Below, piece after piece: positions 11,431-23,700 of a stretch of DNA of 64,000 nt. A program made the translations under genes and the position numbers. The notes below the pieces were generated by a model that searched no databases, had not been told where the DNA came from, and saw nothing but the letters and a program-made list of their open reading frames with translations. Within the stretch, counting starts at the first letter, position 1. Each line of letters starts with the position of its first letter. This stretch comes from Alitta virens (lineage: Eukaryota > Annelida > Polychaeta > Phyllodocida > Nereididae), in the NCBI GenBank assembly GCA_932294295.1, contig OW028576.1, forward strand, positions 46,470,628-46,534,627, in the 5' to 3' direction.

Positions 11431-13212
11431 TTTTTTTTACACCCGTGAGATTGCTACGGTTGTGCCATGCAAGCATGGCACAACCGGCTACCGGGGCCGG
11501 GTTTCGCGGCTTGGCCAAGGGTCCCACGGGTGCTTGCCGGGTATCCCGGGTATCCACGGGTGGCCGTATTGGGACCGCCGGCTTGGAGCCGGGTAGCGAT
11601 TTTCGCAACTATTACGTAATACTACGGGTTCACTACGGCACAACCGGCCCTTGTGACAGGGGCTTAACACACTCTTTCGTTCCTAGAGCTGAAGTCTAAC
11701 ACTAATGCACTTACCCTAATGACATTGTATGATGGTGCCGTGTGATAGCCACACTGACATATCTTGGCTATGTTTTACAAAATTTGGAAATTTTTTTTTC
11801 TTGTGTTATTTGTTAATTATATTTTCTTAGATGTGAAATAATATAGCGTTCCTGTGGGTTATTACAAAGTCTGATGAAGTCTTACTTTATTTTTGTAAAA
11901 AGCAAGGCCCTTAAACATCCACACTGTAATATTAAGACGATATGGTAAATATGAATGAATAGAAATAATTAACTTTCTTTAAATACAGAAGAACTGTGTT
12001 TATTTTATTGCCTAACAGCCAATACCCTGATTGTTTTTTGGATAACGAAATTAAAAATCTTGGTTTATATTATTATTTAGTGGTATTATTTTTCATGTGT
12101 GCATGATATTATCATGTCTTACACATATTTTATACCTACACTTGCCCTGGACAGTCAAACAATATTGTTTTTTTTTTGTATGTACTTTATCAGTATTTCT
12201 TTATATAACTGCCACTAATGAAGCAAACTGAGCTCTTCTAAATAATTTCATGCATTTGTTAGGTTAGCTCAAGGTGCCCCAAGTCTGACTCAAGGTGCGC
12301 CATGGGCGGGTCACCATGAGCCACCTGGCCAAATTTTTTGAAAACAGCATAACCCCATCTTCCATAAAATATACAAGCTATACAATTCCACATTTTACAT
12401 AAGATACTAAGGATGCTAAAATATAGTAAGATGTTTACGGTGAGAATGTGTGATTGTCACTTGATACTTCAAGGAGGAAACAGCTCATGGTGCCCAACTC
12501 TCACATACAGTCAACAAAATCGAATAGAAACCAGATCAACCCCTACAAAAGTATGCTAAAAATTATCATAAGTAGAAAAGTATCAATTAATCAGTAACTT
12601 TTTACAAAATTAAGTATTAATATGTTAGGAAATCAGTTAATCATTAATCAATCAATGCATCAACAAATCGGTCAATACGTTTTCACAAGTAGACATGTAT
12701 GTATAATCTCATTAACCATGTTCGGTTCTTGAACATGTGCACATGATACAAATTATCAGACTATCAGGAAAATGACTTATTACCTGGAACAATAAGGAAA
12801 ACACTCTCATTTAACCATAAGCACTGTTTTCAGAAAACTTCATCACCATGGATTTTCTGTGTGCGTGTTTTGACTTTATCTTCTTTTCCTTTTTCTTGTT
12901 CATTCAGTGTTTCATAAAAAAAAAATACTGATAATGTTCTCTAATGTTATTAAGACTGAATAATAAGCTGAAGGTGAAGCTTTTGTCTTTTTGGTCAGTT
13001 CTCACCAGGTGGCAGGTCAAACAGTAGAATTATTGAAGTACATTAATGCTCAACAGTTCATAGTCTAGGACAATTCACAAGCTCTCTGTACATGTTATAT
13101 CTAAAATAGACCAGATATTGAGTGAGCTATCATTCAAGAAGGAATTGTTGGATTCCATGTTTCTGTATCGCTTAATTTAGATTACATCTTCATTATGACT
13201 GTTATTCATTAC

Positions 13213-13219
13213 TGAGTCA
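13213..13219 (+). promoter_or_regulatory. AP-1-type site upstream of leader exon 1b
   Basis: TGAGTCA, 122 bases upstream of the leader ATG, at the same place as in blocks A and C. Function is inferred. Confidence 0.25.
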
Positions 13220-13334
13220 TTCATATCTTTGTTAACAAGGAAAATTCATCAGTCCGTACATTATTGTCCAGGAGTACACTGCATATGATATATATAGTAT
13301 TTGAGGGAGGTCAACTTTGATTCCGAAAACAACA

Positions 13335-13380
13335 ATGTTGAATATCATCATGTTTGTCCTAATGGGGTTCTCCTTTGAGG
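13335..13380 (+). CDS. Receptor exon 1b: alternative signal peptide with weak donor
   Basis: ATG opening MLNIIMFVLMGFSFE, then one base and GTACAT. Length and phase equal those of exons 1a and 1c. Two things argue that it is less used or dead: the donor lacks the usual GTAAGT, and the last residue before the junction is Glu instead of Ala or Gly, which weakens the signal-peptidase site. Confidence 0.45.
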
Positions 13381-13599
13381 GTACATGAATTGTATCACAA
13401 ATAGCACAATTTCAATTTCTATTGAAATATCCTATGTTGAACAAACCAAAATGCTAAGGCATCCACCAATTCCACAGACATAATGATGAGATAACTACCT
13501 GGTGGCAGACATGCTAGTGCTGTATGCCAAAATGTCTGTCTCCAACACCATATTTAAACATATTGTATACAAATATTCTTATTGTAAAAATGATTATGA

Positions 13600-13935
13600 T
13601 TATGGTTGGAATAAATGCATCTCTCTCTCTCACATTGGCCTGGTCTTGGGTTTGATCCGTGGCCCAGGCACATCTCAGTTAGATCTTTATTGAATGAGAC
13701 GTTAAATTGGAGGTGCCTTGTATTTTGTGTATATGCTGAGACAAGTAAAGGGCCCTGTCCATGGGGTAAATGTGTGACATGATGTGGACTCCAAGCCTTG
13801 TTATCTCATCATTATGTCTGCCTCTGACAGCTGGTCATATAAGCTGTGTGGCCCAGGCTGTCTTAGTATGTCTCAGCTAGATGTTAGCATGAGACACTAT
13901 GCTAGTGCAAGGAACAGACCCCTGGCTAAACTTCA
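13600..13935 (+). repeat. SINE-like interspersed repeat (copy 3, with B box)
   Basis: This is the fullest copy. It starts after ctctctctctctc with a tRNA-like B box (gggtttgatcc), then the shared body agatctttattgaatgagac, ggtgccttg, gggccctgtccatggggtaaa, gtggactccaagcc and cagctggtcatataagctgt. The B box supports a tRNA-derived SINE; no clear A box was found. Confidence 0.6.
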
Positions 13936-14626
13936 GACCAACTACAACATAATCAATCACCAAATCGGTCAATACATTTTCACAATAAGATATGTATGTA
14001 TAATCTCATCAACTATGTTCTGTTCTTGAAAATTTGCACATGATACCAAATATCAGACTATCAGGAAAAAGACTTATTTCCTGGAACGATAAGGAAAACA
14101 CTCCCATTTAACCAAAGCACTGTTTTCAGAAAACTTCATCACCATGGATTTTCTGTGTGCGTATTTTGACAATATCTTTGTTTCCTTTTACTTGTTCATT
14201 CAGTGTTTCATAAACAGGAAATATTGATAATGATCTCTAATGGAATTAAGACTGAATAAGAAGCTGAAGGTGATGCTTTTTTCTTTTTGGTCAGTGAACA
14301 ATATAATGGATGACTTTCAAAAACTTTGCAATCTCGGATATGTGCAATGCATGTGCCCATTGGTATTATCTTCAATCTTGGTACAAAAATGCTCAAGCTT
14401 CATAGCCAATGCTCAACTATTAAAGTAATTATATGTAATAGAGAGGCAACAAACATTAATCCTAAATATTTCCTAGTCTAGAACAGTTCATAAGCTCTCT
14501 GTACATGTTTCCATATCTAAAATAGACCAGATATTGAGCGAGCTATAATTCAAGCAGGAATGTTTTGGTTCATGTTTTTTTATCAATAATTTAGATTACA
14601 TGTTCATTATCACTGTTGTTCATTAC

Positions 14627-14633
14627 TGAGTCA
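14627..14633 (+). promoter_or_regulatory. AP-1-type site upstream of leader exon 1c
   Basis: TGAGTCA, 119 bases upstream of the leader ATG, conserved with blocks A and B. Function is inferred. Confidence 0.25.
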
Positions 14634-14745
14634 TTCATATCTTTCATAACAAGGAAAACTCTTCAGTCTGTACATTATTGTGCAGGAGTACACTACATGT
14701 GATATTATATTTGAGGGAGGTCAACTTCGATTCCGTAAAACAAAA

Positions 14746-14791
14746 ATGTTGATCATCATCCTGTTTGTCCTGATAGGGTTCTCTTTTGGGG
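14746..14791 (+). CDS. Receptor exon 1c: signal peptide, nearest to exon 2
   Basis: ATG opening MLIIILFVLIGFSFG, then one base and a strong GTAAGT donor. It is in phase with exon 2, 1.56 kb downstream, giving ...SFG-ELRSSP. The short intron and good donor make this the most likely default first exon. Confidence 0.75.
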
Positions 14792-17700
14792 GTAAGTGGA
14801 ATTTATCACAAAATATCACAAAAAGTCCTATGAGCTACATATGTATCAGCTGGATGTTTATCGAATGAGACATTAAATTGGAGGTGACTTGTACTTTGTA
14901 TCTTTGATGAAGCAAGTAAAGGACCCTGTCCATGGGATAAGTATGTGACATGGTGTGGACTCCAAACATTATCTCATCAGTATGTCTGCCTCCGACAGGT
15001 GGCCATATAAGCTGTGTAGCCCAGGCAGTCATCATATATCTCAGCTCATGAGACACTATACTGGGGCAAGGAACAGACATCTGGCTAAACTTCAGACCTA
15101 GTGGCATTGAGATATTGACATTGACTACAGCATGATAGCGCCAATTCATGATCATAATTCACTTCACATCTTTTACTCAAAGTATGCTATTCCCTACTAG
15201 AGTGTACTAAATGTACCCATGCTAGTGGGCAACCCAAAGATAATCTGTAGCTCTATAAAGATATAGCCACACCTCTTAACACACAATATTTGGTAAACCA
15301 CCGGGAGACAACTGCATCAGAGCCTCGATCTATTTCATAAAATATGAATATTGCTAATTTCCTTGACCAATACACAATCTGTGATGTATTCAGCTTGTTT
15401 CCAGTAGATTTCCTGAGTGATAATTAGTTTATCTTTCAATATATGCATACAATGATGGGAGATGAAAATGCATGTACATATTATTGTACTGCTTCAGAAA
15501 CATGAAGCAGAAACATTCCAAAATAACAAGGAAAACAAATTAATTAGTGCCCAGTTACCAGGAAAAGCTCTGTTAATACTGATTATGCGTCATAAGGTCA
15601 AAGCCCTCCTGGACCCTGAAAAACCTTTCAGAGTATAGTTGTAAAAAGAAAGAAAAAAAACCATGATTGCTACCATAAGTTAGATTTTATGCCATTACAC
15701 TAGCTATGCTTAGCAATTAAAGTTTACGTGATATTTCATTTCCAGCAGAATTCTGACACTACTGAATAATATAATGACCAAACTTTGCTTTGTCAACTGC
15801 AGAAAACGCACTAGAAAAGATGAAGGAAATGTTTGTTATTATTAAGGTTAAAGCCCTCCTGGACCCTGAAAAACCTTACAGAGTATAGTTGTATATATGC
15901 AACATAGGACAAAATAAAAAGAAAGAAAAAGAACCATGATTGCTACCATAAGTTAGATTTTATGCCATTACACTAGCTATGCTTAGCAATTAAAGTTTGC
16001 TTGATATTTCATTTCCAGCAGAATTCTAACACTTCCGAAATAAATATAATGACCAAACTTTGCTCCTTATTTAGTGACTACGAGCTAGTTGTGCCTTTTG
16101 ATAATCACCTTATTATTTTATTCCTAGTGGATTGTGACAATTTTTGTGGAACATTTGAAAATATCTAAACTGCTGTAACAAATCAAATTTTAGCTTAACA
16201 AGATACTTTATTTATAAATCAAATGTAAGCAAAAAAAGTCAGTTGTTGGGTCGGTCTACCAGTCATTGACTTCATTCTTGAAAATCTGTATCACCTAAAG
16301 TAACTTTTTGACAATTATTGTTATTTTATTTTCCGGTTGTGTTTCAGAACTCAGAAGCTCCCCAATGTTATATTTTATGGATAATAACGATCTATATAAG
16401 ATGTCTGTTAATGGTGGCAGGTGCATACTTGTTAGACGTGATATTAACAGACGTTTCTATGAATTCGTCACATACGATCCTGTCAAAGATTATCTCTACT
16501 GGACTGGCACAGAAAATAAAATTAACGGTATATGGAGATTGTCCCTCTCATCAAATGCCACAATGTTTAGGCAATTGCCAGGTAAGTAACATAAATTGGC
16601 CATATGATCAAGCTGGCAGAATGTCACATGACCCACGATTATTGAAGGTTTTTTCAATCTCGCGCATGTGCAATGGCTACTCTTCAAGTTTTAGTATGAG
16701 ATTCTCATGACCAACATTGCCTACTGTCATATTGGCCATTTACCCAAAATACAAAAGATACAATAAAATACAAACCATTATAACATTAATTTACAAAATA
16801 GCCAGTTTTAATAAATGAAACACATAAAAAAATAAATAGGACTGCAAAAATATATAAAAAGGACGAAAATTGGATTATGAAATATTAATAAAAGCAAGAA
16901 ATAAAAAACAAAGAAAAATCAATTTATGCACACAAAGAAGGAAGTAACAATAATATTATTTTTCAAAAAAAAGAATAGATACCTGGTGTTGTGTATAGAA
17001 GGCCAGCAGCACTAGGCCTACAATGTAAACACTTAAAAACAGTATGATGGCTACTGCCTCATTAAGACCAGTTTTTGGGCATTGTTAATAATTACTAATT
17101 TGTTCTGTTTTCACAAACCATTTTAAAGATGAAAAAGTACCGTCATCTAGCGTTTGAACTAAGATATAAATTTTACACATTTCCGTAAACAATGCAGTCT
17201 TTATTTGACGAAAATCGGACAAATATTAGGGGAGCAGCAGCCTTTTAAAGTATATATAATAGCATAGGCAACCCCTTCCTTGATTACGCTGGCTACGCTG
17301 CTGCTGAGCTTGACGATTTTTACGACGTCAAAAAATCACGGATTTTGACAGGCTTGAATTTGTACTATAATCAAACTTTTCTTGGTTTCTACTGGTCGGA
17401 TCTTCATCAAATTTGGTTTGTAAGTTGCGCGTTCATATTACCATTCTAATGGTGTGCAATTTACAGCTGTATGCCCACAGTTTTGGCAGAATTTCCTATT
17501 ATGTGAAACCATGCTATCCCCCTCCCTGCCAACACTGCCTACGCTGCTGCTGCATTGACCCATATATTTTCAAGCCTCAGACTGTTTTTTCGTAAATATA
17601 ACTGGTCTGTCATAGAACATAGTATGACAGATCTATACTGATAAAGGCCTAGACCCAGGTATAAAAAAACAATAGATTCGATTTATATACAGATAGAAGA

Positions 17701-20700
17701 AGGTGAGAAACAAAAATTATGGTAACGATAGTGGAACTCCTGATACAATAAGTTATTTTACACATGTCTGTAAATCATTGTAAGCTCACAATGAAGTAAA
17801 TTAGATGATATGACCAATATTAAGGGAGATACAAAAGGAGAAGGCAGATCATGGCCAACGCCACGAAGAGCCCTGCTCCCTTCAAACCTGTTACAACTTT
17901 AGAGTAGCAACAATCCAAAGTTTATATAGTTCATACTGATTCCATGGGTGTTTTCGGATCAATAATATACCAAATATTAAGCAAAATAGAGGCCAGAAAA
18001 GGCAGACAAAGCAATGATTATGGATACCGTAGATTGCACTTTGCTACCAATGACGTCCGTGCCTGTGCTACAAAAATACGCCATGCTGTGGTCCTATACA
18101 CATCACAGGCCTGTGGCTTGGATGCTTCTGGCATTTTCATATTAAACTATGCAAATATTTATAAAACATCCAACACAAACATCTTGCAAATGATCATCAC
18201 TTGATACAGAGATAAAAACAAAAGAAACACACAATCCGATCGAACCACAAACGTTGCTTCCTGGCATTGGTCTGTCAAACACTCAATATTTGTTGCATCG
18301 TTTAGTTGAAAATAAATAAGATAGCTTAAAAATACTCTGCACAATAATTCCAATGTATCTTGCCTCTATCTTACATAAAATTGCTTCAAAGTTGTCGATC
18401 AACACTCTTCATGACATTGGCCATGATGCTTGAGAACATGCTTTTCTATCTAATGAAAAAATGTAATTTACAATTTAATTGGTCTTGGATTAAGAATGTG
18501 GATCACATAAGGTTCAGTCTATTTGTTTGAAAAACCATCACTATCTATTCTACATATATATATATATATACATAAAAAGTGAATATAGTAAAGGATTACA
18601 CTTTAATTCAGTTGAATTCAAGCCATGGACATCCAGAAAAACCGAATATTTTCAAAAAATGTTTTACAAATAAATTTCGATGAATGGATCATATCAAGAC
18701 ATTTAATGATTCATAGATTCATTGATTTATTGATTCATCTATCCATTCAATCTTTAAAAAATTAACAAAGCAGAAGTAAAGTTGATGAATGTATCACATC
18801 AAGAAAATAATTAATTAGTTAATTAATTATTCATTCATTCATCCATCTATCCATTGATTTATTCATTAAAAAAGCAACAAAGCAGAAGTAAACACAATAC
18901 ATTTCATGAGAGTTGTTGTGACAGTTCACAGAACTAATAACTATTAATTCAAATAACATATAGATGCAAGGAAAATTCTGAAACATAAGAAAAAAGTGAT
19001 TATAAATAATCAGGAAAAAATAATTGAAGCAAGATAAAAACAAATATAACACAACAACTTGAATAGTATGCTTGATGAATCCATGAAACAGTAATAAAAT
19101 ATAGTGCACACAAGATGATGATACATCATGTATGTATGATTTGTATTACAGGAAATATTAGGGGAATTGGTGTAGATTACATTTCTGGTCTTCTGTATGT
19201 TACTGATAGCCGAGCTGGTGAAATTAGACTCTTTAATTTTATGAAACAAACTGTGCAAACTTTGCTAAGAGGCCTGAATTCACCATCATCAATAGTTGTG
19301 GACCCAGAGAATGGGTGAGTTTTACAATGAAATATACAATGAAACTGTTATTCTTGTTTCTATTTCTATCTTGTATATTATTATTATTTTTTTTTAATTC
19401 GAAGTCTACAACCAGATGTCTGATATCTTGATTTTCAGGTTGCTCATTTGGCATGATTTCGACGATAGGACAATCACAAGAGCAACAATGGCTGGTGGGC
19501 AGAGGGAGGTCTTAGTGTCTGGCCTCTCACAGAACAGTATTTATTCAGCTTACCTAGATCTTGTTCAGCCAGGTAAGTTGCAATATTACAACAATAGTGA
19601 TTGGCAAAGAGCATAACATTGATTTTGACGGATCACAAAACTTCATGTTGGACGACGCACCATCTAACAATTGCTTATATTTTTGTACAAAAGAGAATTC
19701 CACCATATATTTTACAATATACACCTCTGCAACAGTGAGCACCAGCATACTTTTACATTGTACAACATACACTGTATCCATCCCAAATACTTAGCAACTG
19801 ACTGAAATACTCCTGCTGTACATCATAGACACATGTGGGATAAAAATGGGTCACAGTATGAGAATGGGAACAATTATAGCAATAGTGGACGACGAGGAGT
19901 CGAACATAGAGTTCTGCAGGATTTATCTCGGCCAATATAAGTTTTCTGAAATCTGCAGAACTCTATGTTTGACAACATACCATCCACCGTTGCTAATGTA
20001 TTCTCCACTCAGTCTATGAAATTCACAGCAGATGTCCAACATACACTAGAACCATCCTACATTATCTGCAGTCATCCGAAAAACACTGTAGCCATCCAAT
20101 TTATACCGCAGCATCCAACAAACATTTATTTGTTATTATGGTGTTTCCTTTTTTCAACCCTTAGGTGGACGTCTCTACTTCTGTGATAATTTGCTATGCA
20201 TAATTGACTCCATAGCTCTTAATGGGACCAACCATCAGAACCATGTGCATGGCAAATATGAGTGCTATGGCATTGCAGTGGATGAACAATACATCTATAC
20301 CGTAGGAAGCAGGTAAAGATACTACCAATGGGAACGCCGAACCATAATTTTGATACTTCACAGTATTTTGCCATAATGTCCAGCAAATAATTGTCTCTAA
20401 CAAATTGCTTATGACAGCATCACAGTTCATTATATAATCTAAAACAGGCATCCATGGTAGGTTTTAAGTACAGTAGTATGTCACACTAACAAAGGGAAAA
20501 AAGCAGGCTTGGGGTCAAGTACTGTACTTGGACTCAATACTTGGACTTGGACTCGAAGCTGTTCAAAATTAAGTAATTATACTTGGACTTGTACTTGAAG
20601 CCATAGTACTTGCAAGTACCTTTCAAGTCCTTCAAGTACTTATTATTTTAAGATACAGATTAAGGCAGTTTATTAATATTATTGCAACATAGATGATCTA

Positions 20701-23700
20701 TCATGAATATAAGTGTGTATTTTATTTTGACTAAAATAGCAATTAGGTTTTAACAGACTAAGTAGTAACTCGACAGCAGCTAATTATTGAGTGTTTCACT
20801 GATTGCAATACATTTTACACTCTTGGATGGAGGCAGGCTTTGGTACAAAAGCAAATATCATATAGATTATAGATCTATTACATATAGAAGTATTAATTTA
20901 CACAAATAATTTCTGCAAAAAGGCAAGTATGCTTTTAAATCATACCATTTTAATAATTATTTCAATTGTGTGAATGCTTGGAAATAATTTATGAATCTCA
21001 ACGTTTTGTTTAAGTAACATATGGGTTTATATCATGTATAGTGTATCAAGTTGACCCCAATTTGTCCAGTTGCTTTTGTGTGGAACAATAGAAACATTAG
21101 AGGGGTAGCTGCTATTTACCCCCATTAGACAAAAAATCAGTGGGGGTCATTCCAATTGTCTTAATCCCCATTCATCACCTGTTAGAAATAATGGGGATTC
21201 CCCAGTTTAATTCATCTGCATATTAGTTACACACTTGACTTGCAAATATTGATAGCAATTATATAATAATGTAAAGCCAAGAGTCTGCATAAAAATCAAT
21301 GCCATCAAGTGTATCCAGATTGCTATCTGACTCTCATGAAAGACTTTCTGAAATTAGCCCTCCTGTGTTCCTACTTGTCTTACTATCCCTCAGCAAAAAT
21401 ATCATAAATATTTTAATTACTTTTGATATGAATGAATTCCACAGAGAGAATGATTATAACAATGCACATAAATACTGATACGTCTAGTATTTGGTCAGCC
21501 TCACTTGTAAAACCAACTTGCCAAATAACAAATTTGACTTGGACAAAAATAGCGAAGTTCAATAAAATACTGATTTACAATATAATGCATTTATTCTTTT
21601 TAACCATTCTTTTTTTAGATCTGCCCTCTGTCATTCTTCTTTTTATAAAGATAGCTTTGGATAAACTTATCCAATGGACGTTAATTTTGAGTATACATGA
21701 TAGAGTTAAACAATACTTCTGTACTTAGTATCAGAAGGAAACATACATTCAAAGAAAAATTGAATTTCATTTTCAAATAATACTATTTTATGATAACTCT
21801 TATAAAGACGCAAGAAAGAGCTAGATAGTGCAATCTATGCAGGGTGTCAATAATTCCCTCTATGAAAATGTTTTTGGATTTTGAGGACTGCAATTGAACT
21901 CACAATGACTGAACAACTATACCTAGCGAAGAATATAGACAATGATTCGTTCTATCTTATAATACTAGTTGGCTGCAAATTGACTTAACTTCGAAAGACG
22001 TGCTTCTATTGTTTACTAAGGTGTTGATCATGCACTCCATTGTGGTAATACAAAGCATATAATAGTGTTATAATAGTCCCATGCACAATTTTTGAAATTG
22101 AAAGAGCTGTACATGTAATCAAACACTGCGCACTCATTTAATGAGACGAAAAATACAATGAAATATATCTCAGCTGTTTTTGACAAAACAGAGATAATAT
22201 GACAACGTTTTCTTTGTGGAAACCAGCTGTATTTAAACCATTGTAATTGCATAATATAACAAAAGCAGATTGTACAGAACAGGGATGAGGAAACATTATA
22301 CAAGAGAGGGGGTTGAACTGGTACAATGCTTCCTTATGATGAATGATTGGATTGCATTGGATTTTCATATTAAATTCATATGAAATGATAATATGTTGTG
22401 CACAACAGTCTTTGTGAAAACTGTTAATATATAACTTTGCAGCAGGTCTGCAAAACATAGCTGAATCGTAAATTAATGTTGACTCGTTCAGAACTGGTGG
22501 GTGGGTGATTAGGGCTTTACTTCCTGAATTTCTGCACCAATTGGGCTAATAAGGACAGGCAGAGACCATGGCAATGAAACGAAGGATGAAACAGCCATCC
22601 AAGTAAGGCTCGACCGGGAATCGAACCCGGGATCCAGCGGTTGGAAGCCCAGAGCGCTACCTCTGATCTAAGCCTCCACCCAGTTCAGAACTGGTAAACT
22701 TTATTTCACATTAGATGTGCCTTCTTTAATAGAGTAGCCTAATTCGGACCATTTAATGGTGCAGAAATAACTATGTCTCATCATACAATTCTTAACTTTC
22801 AAACTGGGCGCATATTAAGTTAATTATAATTTTCATCGGTACCACCAGAAATGTTGCACCAGCCTGTCCCAGGACCTGTAACCCACTGGAAGCTAGCATG
22901 AGGAGCTTTTGTTTGAGTATCTGAGCTAAGAATATCCCCCCATAACAGCCTTAAAGCTGTTGGGCTTCAATGACTCAAAGAGAATATTTTGTATTACAGG
23001 CTTTCTTGCCAATTGCCTATATATTGTCTGCACATGCATTAGCTTTAGCAGTCTTACTATAGCCGTGACACTGAAATTACAATAATTCAGTATAAGGACA
23101 CATATATAACTGACCACATAATAATACTATGATATGTAATAGTGAATTGAATACAATGAATATAATTTACCTTTGTGGGTGTTTTGCTGATCAATGCAAA
23201 TTAGAGCTCTTAAAGCTTCTGCAATGATGTTCTTATGATGAATGATGAATAAGAGACACAAGGACATAAGAAGTGAATGTGTGAAAGGAAACTGGAAAAG
23301 CATACATGTTCACATGGGCCCTGTTTGAGCATTCAAAATGCACATGCATGATTAATAAACAAACCATGATTATTGGAATTGTTAAATAAATTCAGCTTGA
23401 CCTTGTACTGCATAACTATGCAATATATATATCTATTCATCCATTTCACTTTTTAATGGATTTCAGACACATTCGGAGAATTCGCAAAACTGCAATTGGT
23501 GCATCAACCATGGAGAAATTTGGAGAAATTGCTTCTGGGTTTATTGCTGGCTTAGTGTTAACAGGTTCATCATACCATCAACCAGGTAGGCCTATGCATT
23601 AGCTTATTCAGATATATGTTGTTTCAGTGTTATCCAAATAAGTTTATAAAAAAGACGATTTTGCAAAAAAGAATTAATCTACATTAGTCTCACATTTCAA

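Larger units (their letters stand above)
8514..11665. mobile_element. TU-like foldback element, 3.15 kb
   Basis: The ends are inverted copies: aagcccctgtcacacgggcc at the left against the reverse of ccggcccttgtgacaggggctt at the right, then ccgtagtgaacccgtagtattacgtaat on both sides. Each arm has an outer GC-rich tandem array (21-bp unit), then an inner AT-rich module (the gacgtccgcg and ccaaatattaagcgag phrases), then a further matching module (attgcaattaatttctactcattctgccaactgg at 9400 against its reverse near 10540-10570). The unpaired loop is about 9560-10440. There is no transposase. The layout resembles the TU foldback elements described in sea urchin. Confidence 0.8.
12290..13450 (+). 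repeat. Leader-exon duplication block B
   Basis: Matches 5100-6400 from the gtcaccatgagccac phrase through the leader exon. After the exon the homology soon ends and a different short intronic stretch follows. A SINE-like repeat separates it from block C. Confidence 0.8.
13935..16240 (+). repeat. Leader-exon duplication block C
   Basis: Third copy of the leader block, matching block A through and beyond the leader exon. It ends about 110 bases before exon 2, so this copy is the one closest to the rest of the gene. It carries its own internal duplication, about 15593-15790 repeated at 15843-16065 (aaagccctcctggaccctga at both). Confidence 0.8.

Noticed and set aside
11321..11699. Several overlapping open frames on both strands
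   Set aside because: All arise from tandem repeats and the terminal motif of the foldback element; high GC removes stop codons by chance.
22610..22682. Functional tRNA-Gly gene
   Set aside because: It is the head of a unit flanked by a 13-bp target duplication, with a non-tRNA body attached; it is a SINE.
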